From Pilatotrama ljubarskyi (lineage: Eukaryota; Basidiomycota; Agaricomycetes; Polyporales; Polyporaceae): a stretch of DNA of 64,000 bases. A model generated the notes under the pieces. It worked only from the letters and a program-made list of their open reading frames with translations, was not told the origin of the DNA and searched no databases. The position numbers and the translations under genes are program-made. Every line of letters begins with the position of its first letter. Within the stretch, counting starts at the first letter, position 1. The stretch lies in NCBI GenBank assembly GCA_022385805.1, contig MU277677.1, positions 377,236 through 441,235 of the forward strand, read 5' to 3'. Of the stretch, positions 45,109-57,359 are shown piece after piece.

Positions 45109-46458
45109 CTACTTCGGTCTCCTTTTGCCCTTCTTCAAGTTCGAGCCATGTACACGTGGCAGCCCCCATTCCTCTTCTACATCATCATCGACCTTCGACG
45201 GTCCCCAGTCGCCCAACGGTGCCTCCTCACCGATGCTATTACCTGTATGCACTGTGGCTAGTATGCGAAGCCCGAGTAAGGAGCGGAGAATGGGCCCCGC
45301 ATGAGGGGATAGGCCTGAGACAACCTTGTCAAGGGCGTGTTGCAGAGACGCTTGAAGCCTGGGATCGGAGAAATTGCGAGACAGGTACGAAACCGCATCT
45401 TCGCATAGCCTATCATATCTGTGATACATCCAGGAGTCAGTGGCTTCGATTCACACAGCATGCTTATACCGACCTTGCAAAGAAAGACGAGAACGCCTCT
45501 TCGACGACATTCACCGGCGTTACACGCGACATGATCGCGTCATAGGCGGTGCTTTGCAGCGTGGTAATGCCATACTGTGTCATAATGCAGGCTATTGTTG
45601 AGTGATCTGCGCCTTTATCAGTAGAGGGTAGGGTGCATACCAGCTCTGCTAGTCGATACATCGACTTTGGAGAACATGGAGGTGCAGCAGCGTCACCCGC
45701 GGTTAGCAACGCCAGCTGTCTCCCCGATAGCCCTCCAGAACGCAGAGGCAGAAAGTTGAGCCTTTTGGTATAGAGGTAGAATACGAATGCACGCAGACTG
45801 GACGGCAGTATACGCGTACGGTCAGCAACTACCGCCATCCAGAATCGACAACGAGATTCTCACGTCCGGTGTGCAATGCTTGGAAGGAGGATCCTGCGCG
45901 GCGTATGCGTAGCGTTCAAACGGCCTTCTGGAGGAAGCTCCGGCGATTCCGCGAATAATTCCTCTTCTTTCCGCTTTCCGGCAGTCTTGGAGGACAAGGC
46001 GGTGGCGGACGAAGCACGGGGTGTGGTGGGCGTTATAGCGGCCGACATGTTGCCGTCCGGCTCCTCGAACTCATCAAGGTCGCTATCGGACTCATAGTCA
46101 TACTCGTCCTGGGTTGCGTAGGCCCTGATGGGAGTGGATGCCGCGTTGGATACGACATCGCTCTCTGCAAATCCGGACGTCAAAACTGTACGCAAGGAAA
46201 TCAGTTTTACGCTGCGGCCTGACCACGAATTGGACGGATGACGCACGTTTTGAGAAATATTCGGTGTCTTTGAGGATGGAACTTATAGCGAGGATAGGTA
46301 ATGGATACCCGATCTGAACGCTTCCGTCACGGAAGATGGTCCGACGAGAGAAAGCATACAGCTCGAGGTCGCGGAAGTCAGGTACTGTCAAGGACTCCTT
46401 CAGAGCTCTCTCAGAGGGCGTGAGCTGGGGCGTCCAGTTAGAATTGTGGGAGGACATG
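45109..46458 (-). CDS. BTB/POZ-domain protein
   Basis: Starting at ATG 46458 (MSSHNSNWTPQLTPSERALK), exons give DLELYAFSRRT, then SVQIGYPLPILAISSILKDT and EYFSK, a divergent BTB start. An acidic insert (YATQDEYDYESDSDLDEFEE) follows. The next block, SSLRAFVFYLYTKRLNFLPL, CSPKSMYRLAELV and TAYDAIMSRVTPVNVVEEAF, is the C-terminal part of the BTB fold in the arrangement common in Agaricomycete BTB proteins. The last exon (RLCEDAVSYLSRNFSDPRLQ to KKGKRRPK) is helical and then basic. Such proteins may be Cullin-3 adaptors; no partner domain is seen here. Three or so introns. Confidence 0.65.
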
Positions 46459-47676
46459 GCTGACAGGGAGAGGGTTATTCGCCCCAAGCTCGTGCCTCTT
46501 AATGGCTGAGAGGCTCAGTGTACGCGCTCCTACCGCAGGTCTGCTGCGGTAACAGATCCGATTACGGGCCTCAAGGCGTACACGAGGGGGGACTTTGCTT
46601 ACCACAGGTCCTCCGTGTCGTCGTTGCCGAGCAATACTCCCAACAGTCTAAGTCGGTAGAAACTTGCATGACAGAGCGGGGGTAGGACAGGGTAGAGGCT
46701 GAGCTATACACAGGGCAATGCCTCTCGCGGGGAGAACTTATGGCGTTCGGAGGCGAACTGACCAGCTCCAGCAAGCACTCTACCTTCTCGATTCGACGTT
46801 CCCGAGAACCGTAGCGTTCTACCGACGTGAAGAAGTGCATCCGGTATTCCAATCATCGCGAAGAGGGGGTGTGGGCTCAGCGTGCTTTCAGTGGAAGGTG
46901 GACAAATCCTGGGTCAAGAAACCATGCGTCATAGATAACTGAAAAGATCCGCTCAGTGCTCTGCAGGCCTGAGGGAGCCGCGAGGCGCGTATGTGCCTGT
47001 GCACAAAGTAGCAGATACGAGCATTTGTCAGCGAAGTGCGGGTCGGAGAGCTGCTCACATCTTGCAAACCATGTCTCGAGCCAGTTTCATACGTGCTCGA
47101 CGGACGCGAGTATCGTTGTAGTCCCTTCAAACTGCCAGTCTCTTGGGCAGATCTCATGGATGATTCAGTAACATGCAGGGGAACGTCGGCGGCAGAAATT
47201 ATCGAGATTCCCCGACCAATATCGCCGAGTCTCTTGGATTAGGAACATAGCAAGCGCAAATCGTTCATCTGTGGGATTTCAACCATATGAGAATAGGTTG
47301 AGGTCTCGCTGGCACGCACTTACCACTTGGCCGGCTACGTCAGTCGCGCATGCGTTACTTGCTGTAGAGGTGAACCATGTACGCGCTACTTCTCGAGCTC
47401 GGTGACATTCCGGAGTCATCGGGAGCCCGACTATGCTGCAGGCCTTGACGTAACACATACAGTACTATACTGTAGTACATCCGTTCGCGCGTGGTGCTGC
47501 TGAGTCGCACACGGTCGGTGGATGGTTCGTTGCGGCGGTGGAAAGCATTGCAAGCTGCGCTTACTAAGCGCCCGTCGACGCGACGCGCGGCAGTGTCGAG
47601 CCACGCCGACTTCAGCCCGCTCCTGCTTTCTGCTTTCTGCTTTCTCCTCCATCATCCCCCTCTCTCGACCTCCATC
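46459..47676. other. divergent intergenic region BTB gene / VPS1
   Basis: About 1.2 kb. Minus-strand frames at 46571-46852 and 46888-47157 look exon-like in length, but I find no conserved motif; they may be relics. The last ~150 bases before VPS1 are C/T-rich, a typical fungal core promoter. Confidence 0.45.
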
Positions 47677-50374
47677 ATGGCTACGTCTGGGCTCGGAACA
47701 GAAATTGTCAACGTCGTCAACAAGCTACAGGACGTCTTCACCGCTGTCGGCTCATCCGCCGCCCAAATAGACCTTCCGCAGATCTGTGTGCTCGGCAGCC
47801 AGAGCAGTGGCAAGAGTAGTGTACTCGAGGTACGTCGCGTGGAACATAAATCGTGAGCATGCATACTGACCTACGCTCTCTAAAGAACATCGTCGGACGT
47901 GATTTCCTGCCCCGAGGCACGGGTATCGTGACGAGGAGACCTCTGGTACGCCCCTCCTTGATTGGTTTCTGCGCACATGTCGCTCAAACACCCCTCAGGT
48001 ACTACAACTTATCAACCGCAAGCCGACACCACAGCAACCCAACGGCAATGGTGTGTCTACGTTGTCATCGGTGTAGACTTGTATTTATGTCATGACCACC
48101 ACAGCCAAGGAGGAAGACTTGAAAGCGGGAGGTGATTCCGCCGCAAACCCTGACGAATGGGGCGAGTTCTTGCATCTTCCTGGGCAGAAGTTCTACGACT
48201 TCAACAAGATCCGAGAAGAGATCATCCGCGACACTGAGGCCAAGACCGGCAAGAACGCCGGCATCTCCCCTCTCCCCATCAACTTGCGCATTTACTCTCC
48301 CAATGTCCTCACCCTGACTTTGGTCGATTTACCGGGTCTCACCAAAGTTCCTGTGGGCGACCAGCCACGCGACATCGAGAAGCAGATAAGAGACATGCTA
48401 CTCAAGTATATCTCGAGGCCGGCTTGTATCATCCTCGCAGTCACTGCCGCAAACACGGACTTGGCAAATTCGGATGGCTTGAAGCTGGCACGGGAGGTGG
48501 ATCCGGAGGGCCAGAGGACCATTGGTGTGCTCACGAAGGTTGATCTGATGTGAGTATCCCCTCAACATGGATGGGACGGCGCCTGACAGCTGCATACAGG
48601 GACCAAGGGACGGACGTCGTTGACATCCTCGCCGGCCGTGTCATCCCCCTTCGACTCGGATACGTCCCTGTAGTGAACCGTGGCCAGCGTGACATTGAAA
48701 GCAACAAGCCTATCAGCGCAGCCTTGGAATATGAGCGCAAGTTCTTCGAGACCCACCCGTCGTACGCCAACAAGGCTCAGTACTGTGGAACGCCATTCCT
48801 GGCGCGCAAACTCAATGTCGTACGTATATTACGCGCCGACGGACCTCTCATCGCATTGACGCATATTTGTAGATCCTAATGGCGCACATCCGAGCTACGC
48901 TCCCCGACATCAAAGCCCGCATCACCCAGCAGTTGGCGAAGTACAATGCGGAGCTGCAGTCGCTTGGTGGCCCGCTGGGGGATGGCAACTCTGCAAACGT
49001 CGTTCTGTCTGTGATTACCGAGTTCTGCTCAGAGTTCCGGACGACTATCGACGGTAACACGAACGACCTCTCGCTGAACGAGCTCTCCGGTGGTGCCCGC
49101 ATCAGCTTCGTATTCCACGAGCTGTTCAACAACGGCATCAAGACCATCGATCCGTTCGACCAGGTGAAGGACGGCGATATCCGTACTATTCTGTACAACT
49201 CCTCGGTAAGTACGCGCAGCTTTCATTTGTCTCGTCTCAATGACCCGCTCATTGTACATCCAGGGCTCAACACCATCGCTATTTGTGGGCACGCAAGCCT
49301 TCGAGATCATCGTGAAGCAGCAAATCAGGCGACTGGAGGACCCCTCGCTCAAGTGCTGTCAGCTTGTCTATGATGAGCTGATCCGCATATTGAATCAGAT
49401 TCTTACCAAGATCGTGAGCTCTTTCCTCTTATACTCTCTGGTACAGCGTGCTAACCTGGAAATAGCAAGCGTTCAGGCGCTATCCCGCACTGCGAGACCG
49501 CTTCAACTCAGTCGTTGTCAATTTCTTCAGGAACGCAATGAACCCGACCACGAAGCTCGTCTCCGACCTCGTCGCGTAAGTATCACTCAACTTCTTCGCA
49601 TAAGGCGACTCTGCTAACGCAGATGCCTTCAGGATGCAAGCATGCTACGTGAACACCACACACCCCGACTTCTTGAACGGCCATAAGGCCATGGCTATCG
49701 TGACGGAGCGTCTGAACGCGAACAAGCCGCAGCACCAAGAGACCAAGGGCGGCAAGGTGACCGCGGCGCAGCTGAACAACAACCGCGACCTGGAGGTGGA
49801 CGTGAAGGAGGAGCCGAGTTTCTTCGGATCATTCTTCGCAAAGAACCAGCCGAAGAAGAAGGGCGTTGCAGCTATGGAAGCGGTCAGTTCCAGATGATTC
49901 GTACATGTTCCTTTGCATTGCTCATGCCGGATTGTAGCCTCCTCCCGTGATCAAGCCTCAGGCTGCTCTGAACGACCGCGAGTTGATGGAGACTGAAGTC
50001 ATCAGTACGTTCTCGTTGTTATGGCTCTACTGAATGTCTGTCTGACGAAGTCGCCACAGAGCTCCTCATCCACTCCTATTTCAACATCGTAAAGCGCGAG
50101 ATGATCGACATGGTCCCGAAGGCGATCACGCTCACGCTCGTGAACCACTCCAAGGAGAACCTCCAGCGCGAGCTGCTCCAGGAGCTGTACAAGCCCGACG
50201 TCCTCGACGAGCTCCTCAAAGAGTCTGAATACGTCGTCAGCCGCCGCAAGGAGGTCGTCTCGATGATCCAGGCGCTCAACAAGGCCGAGGAGTAAGTGCA
50301 TCACGACAGCATTTGTGGCCACGGTTCTGACTATGACTTCTTTCTTTCTCTGCAGGATTGTGGCGAGCGTCTAG
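47677..50374 (+). CDS. VPS1: dynamin-like GTPase Vps1
   Basis: Vps1 severs membranes in vacuolar sorting, endocytic recycling and peroxisome division. About eleven exons are joined. The GTPase domain shows G1 [13 protein letters not shown], switch [22 protein letters not shown]3 [20 protein letters not shown] and G4 [14 protein letters not shown]. The middle/stalk region follows ([57 protein letters not shown]). Insert B between stalk halves replaces a PH domain and contains [14 protein letters not shown] and KKKG. The GTPase effector domain is [20 protein letters not shown] to [13 protein letters not shown], ending IVASV. The lack of PH and proline-rich domains is typical of Vps1. Confidence 0.96.
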
Positions 50375-50966
50375 AGGTTGCCACATGGACGGGCTGCCAT
50401 GGACGGACGGTTTTGGTGCTTTCCTGTTGCATATGCGTACTCTACAATACCCTTCTGTATACTCTCCTGGCATATAGTAGATGATGTGTTTCATCCGGAT
50501 TCAAGGCTCTGGTACTCGCAGACTGTTCAGCTTCCTCGGATGCAGGCGACGATATCTGGACGTTCATGTCCTAATATGCTGGGGGCATGGTTGCATGTCA
50601 TAGTCCTAGGCCTATACGTCGAAGGTAATCGTAGATGACAAGTACCGCCAGTGCTACGGGGGATACGTTATAAAGATAGAATTAAGCGTAAGGAAGGTGC
50701 GAGGAGGAACGAGTCATACTCCTGGCCGCGCGTGCGTGACAGATATGAGGGAGATGTGATGCTACAGTCTCTAGAACGATGAGGAGGCGTGCTGGTGCTA
50801 CAGTGTGTGAGAGAGCCTTGAAAGGTATCATGAGGCAGACCTATGTCGAAAGTCGAAGAGGCATGTTGCTGAGAATGCGTGTGCAGGAACTATAGCGGCT
50901 GCGCAAAGTGACGAGGTGGATGGGGACCGAGAAAGGGAAGTGATGGGTGAACGAATGCTTGCGACT
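50375..50966. other. convergent intergenic stretch
   Basis: About 590 bases between the VPS1 and DUF7330 3' ends. No gene is seen. Confidence 0.5.
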
Positions 50967-51840
50967 CTAGTCCTCGAGGAGGAAGTCCCAATCGATGGCC
51001 ACCTCGTTGCTGCGCTTCGAGCACCAACCGAGGCCGAATGCGCGTTTGCAAGCCTCTCGACAGCGCGCTTCGGGCTCACCGCGGTGAATGTCCCACATGC
51101 GGAATGTGACCGTGCCGGACGTCTCCACCACCACCTCGTCCTCCGCGGGTGCGAAGCCGAGCAGGCTAGCGCCGACTTTCTCCTTGTCCGCAGGCCGCCC
51201 GTCAGACACGTATATCTCGGAGAAACGGTACGCGGAGTGGTCGGACATGGAGACTACGGAGGGGCGCCGCGACTGCGTGAGGCAGACGTTGCGCATGATG
51301 CGGTTCGTGAAGCCTGCGGAGAAGGAGACCTTCTTGCACGCGGACGAGCGGTGTATGCGGCCCTTGAAATCAGATGGGAGCCAGATCGTGACGTCCGCGC
51401 CCGAGGCGGAGTGCACCTCGAGCTTGAAGCTCGTTGGGCGCGTGGCCGTGAACTTCCGGCACTGCGATGGGCGGGATGGTTGTCAGCGCCGAGACCCGGT
51501 GGAGGATGCGCCGGAAGGACTTACCACCTTCACTTTGATAGACGCGCCGCACTCGGATCCGACGTACATGGACATTCGGTGGTCGTACGGCTGGTTGTGC
51601 GCGCGGTAGTGCGGGAGGAGGAGCGAGATGTCGATCGAGCGGTCGTCCGTCTCGAGCGCGAAGTCGTGTGATGCTCTCTCCCCCGCGCCCATGTATTTTA
51701 CACGGTGCGAGCCGATAGGCTGCTCAAGCAAGCTTTCTGTGCTCGTGGGGTACATGGACTCCTGCGCACACCTGTCAGCCACACATCAATCAGTGAGTTG
51801 AGCAGATGAAACTCACATGCGAGCAAATCGACGAAGTCAT
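50967..51840 (-). CDS. DUF7330-type basidiomycete protein
   Basis: Three exons are proposed. The first, short one (MTSSICSH, from 51840) joins through gtgagt...gcgcag to ESMYPTSTESLLEQPIGSHR and GERASHDFALETDDRSIDIS. After a short intron the last exon gives KFTATRPTSFKLEVHSASGA, DVTIWLPSDFKGRIHRSSAC, KVSFSAGFTNRIMRNVCLTQ and a basic/aromatic tail ending AIDWDFLLED. The pattern of Ser-rich beta strands followed by WLPSDFKGRI and FSAGFTNR is that of DUF7330 proteins of Agaricomycetes. Function is unknown. The first exon is the least certain part. Confidence 0.7.
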
Positions 51841-53934
51841 GGATGACAGTTGTTGATATTCAACCGAAGAAACAGGGCCAAGATGCCAATGCCACAGAAT
51901 GCAAAGCCGGGCGGGGGAGGGGGGGGGAAAGCTGCTGTGAGGACCGCCATGGGGGTCGTGGATATAAGAACGCGGGCGTTGTACTTGCCGCCTTGTGCCA
52001 AATATGGGAGCTGTTGTACTTGCCTCCGCGGACCGGCACGCCCGGGTCGCACTCAAACACCGTCCTGGCCGCGTTTGGAAGACAAAAGGCTGTCCAGAGA
52101 CGACGGACCCCCTGCTCTGCGCTGCGTCGTTGTCTGTTCCATATGGGCAAGCAGGTGCAACCCTGCGCATCACCCCCGCCGTGATCGCCCGTCGGGGGGC
52201 ATATACCGGTGTCTCTCTTAGCGGTTTCTCGTCCTAGGAAACCAAACACTTGCACATCTGATCAGTGATGTTCGATATCCTCCCATCCATGCCATCCTAA
52301 TACTCTGTACATGGAACACTCTCAGATCGACCAGCACTTGTATAGTGCTACTCAACCGAGTCTCTTCCCGAATGCGCGCTACGCTAGCGCTTCCGGGGCG
52401 CCAGAACCAAGCACAACAATAGCGCAGAGGCACGCCTCCTGCACCATGTCGGCGTGGACATGGCGTGGCCCCTGCACCTTGACGCTTCCATTCCCGTACA
52501 ACGCTTCCGCCGCGCTTAGAACAAAAGAGCTCCCACGCCTGGCAGTCCGACAATGTACCTCCAAGACTACGAGTAGTTAACAACGGACTGACATTGTCCA
52601 GTATGCACCCGCAGTCCTGACCCGCCCCATGACCGTCCATGCTACGTTGCCAGCTGCAGTGAAGCGTCTACCAGGTGACAACGCAGCATCCTCATGCAGA
52701 AGCACGCAGGGTTCCACGACATGTGGACGCCGTGATCGTAAGTGAGCAAAGAATGTACTCCGGAGCCACGTCGCACGTAGCGTGGGTGAGAAGCCTCGGG
52801 GAGCTCTCCTGCACAGCGCGGCGTTCGCTGAGGTGATTCGGAGTTGCTGAGCCGTGCCTCCTCCCGAGTGAGACCCTTGTCCGGCCGGTGTCCGTCCTTC
52901 GCTGCGTCTCGCATTCGTATTACCGGAAACCGTCGTTGAATTTCCAAAGCCAATCTTGCGCGCCCGCCGCCCGATTGAGTATTTGACGCAATGGATCTGA
53001 TTTCGTCCTGCTATTCTGATATGTCTACGATTTCAGCCGGGCGCATCCAGGCGTCTCCTCGGGCGAAAGCCAGGAGTGTCAGACAGTTGTAGATCCGTCC
53101 TCGGTCGGTCTTCCGAGACAGTGTACGACTGAGCCCGCAAGACAGACGTTTGGACGGCGTGACCCGTTTGGGCCCGAGTGGTAGCTCCCATCATGCCTCA
53201 CGCGCTGGTGCGTGAGGCAAGGCAGGTTGCTGGGGATGCCGTACAGCCAAGGCCAGGTCGTTCAAGCAAGACACAGGTGTTCGACGGCGTGGGGACTGTT
53301 TACCGAGTTTGTGGGCGGTGTCTTGCATGTGAGCGCCGCTCACTCCGTATTACAAGTTGCTTAGCGTACTCGCCCCCGTACTCAAGCACTCGTGAGTCGT
53401 GCATGTACCGCCCTTGAGCGCGAGCAGACGTCACCCCTGGAAAGTGCAGCGACAGGCCTGGCAACCGGCGTGCCTGGTCATACCAAACTGGAAGATCTGT
53501 CAGGCTCGCGCGATGGCTCTGGACGATACGTACGATGGTGTGATGTTGCATGAGCGCATCTATTGCTGGCGCTGATATCTCAGCTGAGTTCTGGTGGGTC
53601 GATGTGCGAGTCACTGACATCTCTGCATGGGAAGAAGCCATTCAGCAGAGAACCAGTTGGTGGACGAGACGCACCATGCCTGTTGGGAGCGCGGGACCGA
53701 TACACCGAAGTCCTCCTGTACCCATGTCTGCGAATGCGTAAGGTCATAGCCGGTGTCAAGGATGCGCGAGTTCGGACTTCCTATATCACCTTGACATGAC
53801 AGGACAGAGAAACAATAGTTAGAATTTACAGAGATGGTGATACACCGGGCACTACCGGCTACACATGGTGACCCAACAAGCCGACTCTAAAGCCAGAGGA
53901 CAGGAAAATGCAGTCGAGAAACTCTCAGTGTTGA
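51841..53934. other. gene-poor region
   Basis: About 2.1 kb without a recognisable gene. It starts with the DUF7330 promoter, including a G-rich tract at 51909-51927. Several open frames of 80-140 residues overlap on both strands (for example 52218-52640 minus) but show no conserved motif. A perfect hairpin is at 53194-53219 (listed separately). Confidence 0.45.
53194..53219. repeat. perfect 10-bp inverted repeat, 6-nt loop
   Basis: TGCCTCACGC and GCGTGAGGCA flank the loop GCTGGT. It is not associated with a gene end and its role is unknown. Confidence 0.7.
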
Positions 53935-54657
53935 TGTGCTTCATGCCCCGCAGTGGATAGGCACTGCTCGAGTACCTCTAGCAGGGCAGGGTTCTCGAGC
54001 GCAGCCGCGACACGTTCCTTGTCATTGAGCTGCTTGTTGACTGGAGATCCGAGGTGTGAACATACATAGGCGAGGAAGTTAATGAGTGGTGGAGACACTT
54101 ACGCGCATGCTCGCTTTGGTGAGATCCAGGCTTCACACGGATGTCGACCTTGAACCGCTGTGGTAGGCTCCGCAGAAGACGCACACGGATGGACAACCCT
54201 TTCAGCGGTAGCAATTAGCCAGTCGTGCCTTGGTCGTGTCAGTGAGAGAAACTCACCAATAAATGTACTCATTCCGCAATGAGGTACTGTTGGCGTGAAC
54301 TCGACCGTTATCCTGTCCGGGTGTTTGGGGTCGAACGTGATCTGAGGCGCGGAGACGACGGCGAGCTGCTCAAGAGTCATGCTTCGATGCTCAGGGTCTG
54401 ATATTGACCGGATGAGCTCTAAACATGCCAATGAGATTAGTAAGTGAGGGGTGGTGAGGAGCGAACAAGTGATACTTACCGAAGATCTCTTCCTGGTCGA
54501 TACCCTCTGGTTCGTCTGACTGATCATACTCCTCATCCTCGGTGTGCTCTCCATCGTCTAGCCAGAGAGAGTGGGGCTTGGCATAGACATTCCCTGCCTT
54601 CTTGGACTTCGTAGGCGCGAAGATCGTGGGGTTCGGGTTGAATATCTCGGAAGACAT
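53935..54657 (-). CDS. CIA2: MIP18-family cytosolic Fe-S cluster targeting factor
   Basis: CIA2 works with CIA1 and MET18 to deliver iron-sulfur clusters to DNA and RNA enzymes. Exon 1 (from 54657) is [20 protein letters not shown] plus an acidic linker ([20 protein letters not shown]). The MIP18 core follows in short exons: [54 protein letters not shown] with the conserved reactive cysteine, [20 protein letters not shown] and [10 protein letters not shown]. The last exon encodes [20 protein letters not shown] and ends with stop at 53935. Length is about 165 residues, normal for the family. Confidence 0.95.
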
Positions 54658-54889
54658 AGCAGCAGACGTCGAAAGCAGAAGTGGCACTAGACAATGTGGC
54701 TGAACGAATAGCTGACTCAGGCGCCCGCCACTCGCGAGCAATGAGCGAAACGTCAGTAGAAGCGCCCGCGCAGATCAACGGAACTTGCCGGCGACGGTGC
54801 CACTGGCCACAACGTCTAGTTAAGCTCGGGTTGGCTACTTCCCATCATTATCTGCTGCTTGCTGCGTACGACCTACCACGTCGACGTCC
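54658..54889. promoter_or_regulatory. bidirectional CIA2 / DCN1-like promoter region
   Basis: Only 232 bases separate the two divergent starts, so the promoters must overlap or abut. Confidence 0.45.
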
Positions 54890-56726
54890 ATGCCTCCCAA
54901 AGTGAGTGTGGAAAGAGAGCCACTTCGGCAGAGCTTGGATACATTTTTCTCGACTAGAGAAAGCGCGCGGAAGACGCGACTTCCAACGCTACCTCGCAGC
55001 CTACTCGTGCCTCCTCGCGTCTCAAGACTTCTACAGATGGTTCTGTTACCGACCGGAGTACTCCTTCGACGTCGAGAGATGGCGCCAACAGCCTAGAGGT
55101 TCGTTCCCTATGCTGAACGGCAGGCAGCATGTTTGCAACGAGGCTTACGCTCTGGTCAGCCTGAGCCTGTCCCTAAGAAGACTAAGCGCGCACCTACCAA
55201 GGCCACACCCTCCAAGAGCAGCAGAGGAAAGGCAGCGAACAACCAGCAAGAGCGGATGTGAGTACACTCATCTGCTCACCCTGCCGCAAATCCTGACCTG
55301 TCGCGCGCACTAGTCCAAATGAGGTATGCGACGCACCATATATGGACATCGTCTCGCTGAGTCAGCTTCGCAGCCCGCAGGGTCGTCCGGCAGGTGCGTG
55401 TGTCGCGGTCGCTCTCGTCGCATATTCCCTTAATGAGCATATTCTCCCTCTTCTGCTGCTTGCGGAACTCCCATCATGAATCTCACAGCAACGGTACAGC
55501 TGGCGGCTCTTCCAAAGCCGCTGGGGCAGAACCGTACAGCGAGGCGCGTGCACGGCAACTGTTCAAGACATACGAGGACCCGGATACCCCGGGAGAGATA
55601 GGACCAGAGGGGTTCGAGAAACTCTGCACAGACTTGGACATCTCACTAGAAGGAGCGCTCCCTCTCGTACTAGCATGGCAGCTGAATGGGTCGGAGATGG
55701 CAAAGTTCAAGCTGGATGAGTGGATGAAGGGCACCGGCGAACTGCGGTACGTCCTGCCATCCGTTTCCCAGTTCCTATCTATGCACAGGAGCTTGACGCG
55801 CACTGTGACACAGGGTCTCGAATCTACAGGCCCTGTCCCTTGCCATCCGAGACCTGGAGGATCTCCTGCTTCTGGACAAGCCGCCGATACAGCCATCCTC
55901 CGGAGCCGGTGCGCTAGTGAAGAAGAAAGGGATCCAGCAGTCCGATACTACTGAGCCATACAATAGACGAAGGTATTACCAGTACGCTGCCGACAAAGAG
56001 AAGGCCTTCTCGGACCTGTATGCTTTCTGCTTCAATCTAGCGAAGCCGGCGTGAGTGTTCCCCCAAGCCCGTGACCCACCGCTAAGTTCTGACTTTCGCT
56101 ATAGCACAGGGCGGAATATTGATATGGACGTGAGTCTGGGTGTCACACGTGCTGTCCGTGGAAACAGATAGTTCATGTTACCGCTTGCTCCCATAGACTG
56201 CGAGCGCATTTTGGTCCGTATTGGTGGTTCCCAAGTATCCAATCATGAACGACATCCTCAAGTTTATCGCGGTTCGTGCTGTGCAATGTTGTGGCCTTGC
56301 CATTTTCTTACTCGCCGATGCAGGAGAAGGGGACGTACAAAGGTGTTAACAAAGACCTATGGAATATGGTTAGTCGTCCACGTATGCCCGGCAGGCACGC
56401 GCACCTTGGAAGCAGCCTTACGCGAATGTGTGCGCTGCATGCAATCATGGGGCAATCGCTCTTGTTCCATGTATGGCATGGTGGTGTGTACTGACGGACG
56501 GCGTTCGTTGCTATTGTCTTCTAGACGCTCGAGTTCTGCCGCGCCATGCAAGCAGACTTATCGAACTACGAAGCTGACGGCGTATGTCCCCTCAGCCTTG
56601 TCCTCCGACGTTCTGGAAGTCTGATACTATGTGTTTGACCAGGCATGGCCCACAATGCTGGACGACTTCGTGGAATGGAAAAAGTCCTCTGGTACTACGG
56701 AGGAGCAAGAGATCGATATCGCCTAA
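54890..56726 (+). CDS. DCN1: DCN1-like neddylation E3 scaffold
   Basis: DCN1 proteins promote NEDD8 transfer to cullins. The first exon is MPPK, then a basic, low-complexity N-terminus (PVPKKTKRAPTKATPSKSSR) that may be a nuclear signal. The potentiating-neddylation domain spans SEARARQLFKTYEDPDTPGE, GFEKLCTDLDISLEGALPLV, LAWQLNGSEMAKFKLDEWMK, EKAFSDLYAFCFNLAKP, VPKYPIMNDILKFIAEKGTY, VNKDLWNMTLEFCRAMQADL and the hallmark GAWPTMLDDFVEWKK, ending EEQEIDIA. No ubiquitin-associated domain is visible at the N-terminus. Exon borders between 55090 and 55500 are uncertain. It is divergent from CIA2, 232 bp apart. Confidence 0.87.
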
Positions 56727-57359
56727 TAGGACCTCTGCAGCCAGCCACTGCGACTGGCAGTATACCATCTACGACTATCACGCGCCATCTATGTATATCT
56801 TACACGGCTGATCTCATAGTAATCGATCCTGGGTCGTTGCTGTTCACCCGGAGGACGACGCTGATTCGCATAGAGTTCGCCGCCTATCCCTCCGTGCACC
56901 CTCGGGGCATTGCAGCCAGTTAGCTCTGCATACTCGTGAGTGTTTGGAACCCTTCGTAAGGCTACCTTGTTCATCTCATTCATGGCTATGCTTGCGTTCA
57001 GCAATCGTCTTGTCATCGCGCGCATAATCTGATGTATCCGCTGCTTGCGCGAGACACAACGCGCCAGAGCGGGGTATTCCTCATGGGGAATAGGAAGCCT
57101 GCCCTGCGGACGCTAAGGCCAGGTTGAGTTAAGGTGTGAGACTCAGCTTGCCGTAACCGGCGTTCCGAAGGGGATTATAGTAGCGGCTTCGATGCGCGCA
57201 GGCAAGACAAGCATCGTCTTTGATTTCGGCCCTGCGCGCAGGCAAGACAAGCATCATCTTTGGTTTCGGCTCTGGTATCTCGCCAGACACGGCGGAGAGC
57301 TATGTACCTTGACAAATACTTATCTGTCGTGGAAGTTCGCTCTCACATCCAGCTCTGCC
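56727..57359. other. intergenic region upstream of the SDR gene
   Basis: About 630 bases containing the DCN1-like 3' UTR and the SDR promoter. A 40-bp tandem duplication at 57193-57272 is listed separately. Confidence 0.5.
57193..57272. repeat. 40-bp tandem duplication in the SDR promoter
   Basis: Two adjacent 40-bp copies start TGCGCGCAGGCAAGACAAGC and differ at only three or four positions. They lie about 90-170 bp upstream of the SDR start, so any binding site inside is doubled. Confidence 0.85.

Noticed and set aside
52218..52640. 140-residue minus-strand frame as a secreted Cys-rich protein
   Set aside because: No signal peptide, no hydrophobin-like cysteine spacing, and competing frames of equal length on the same bases.
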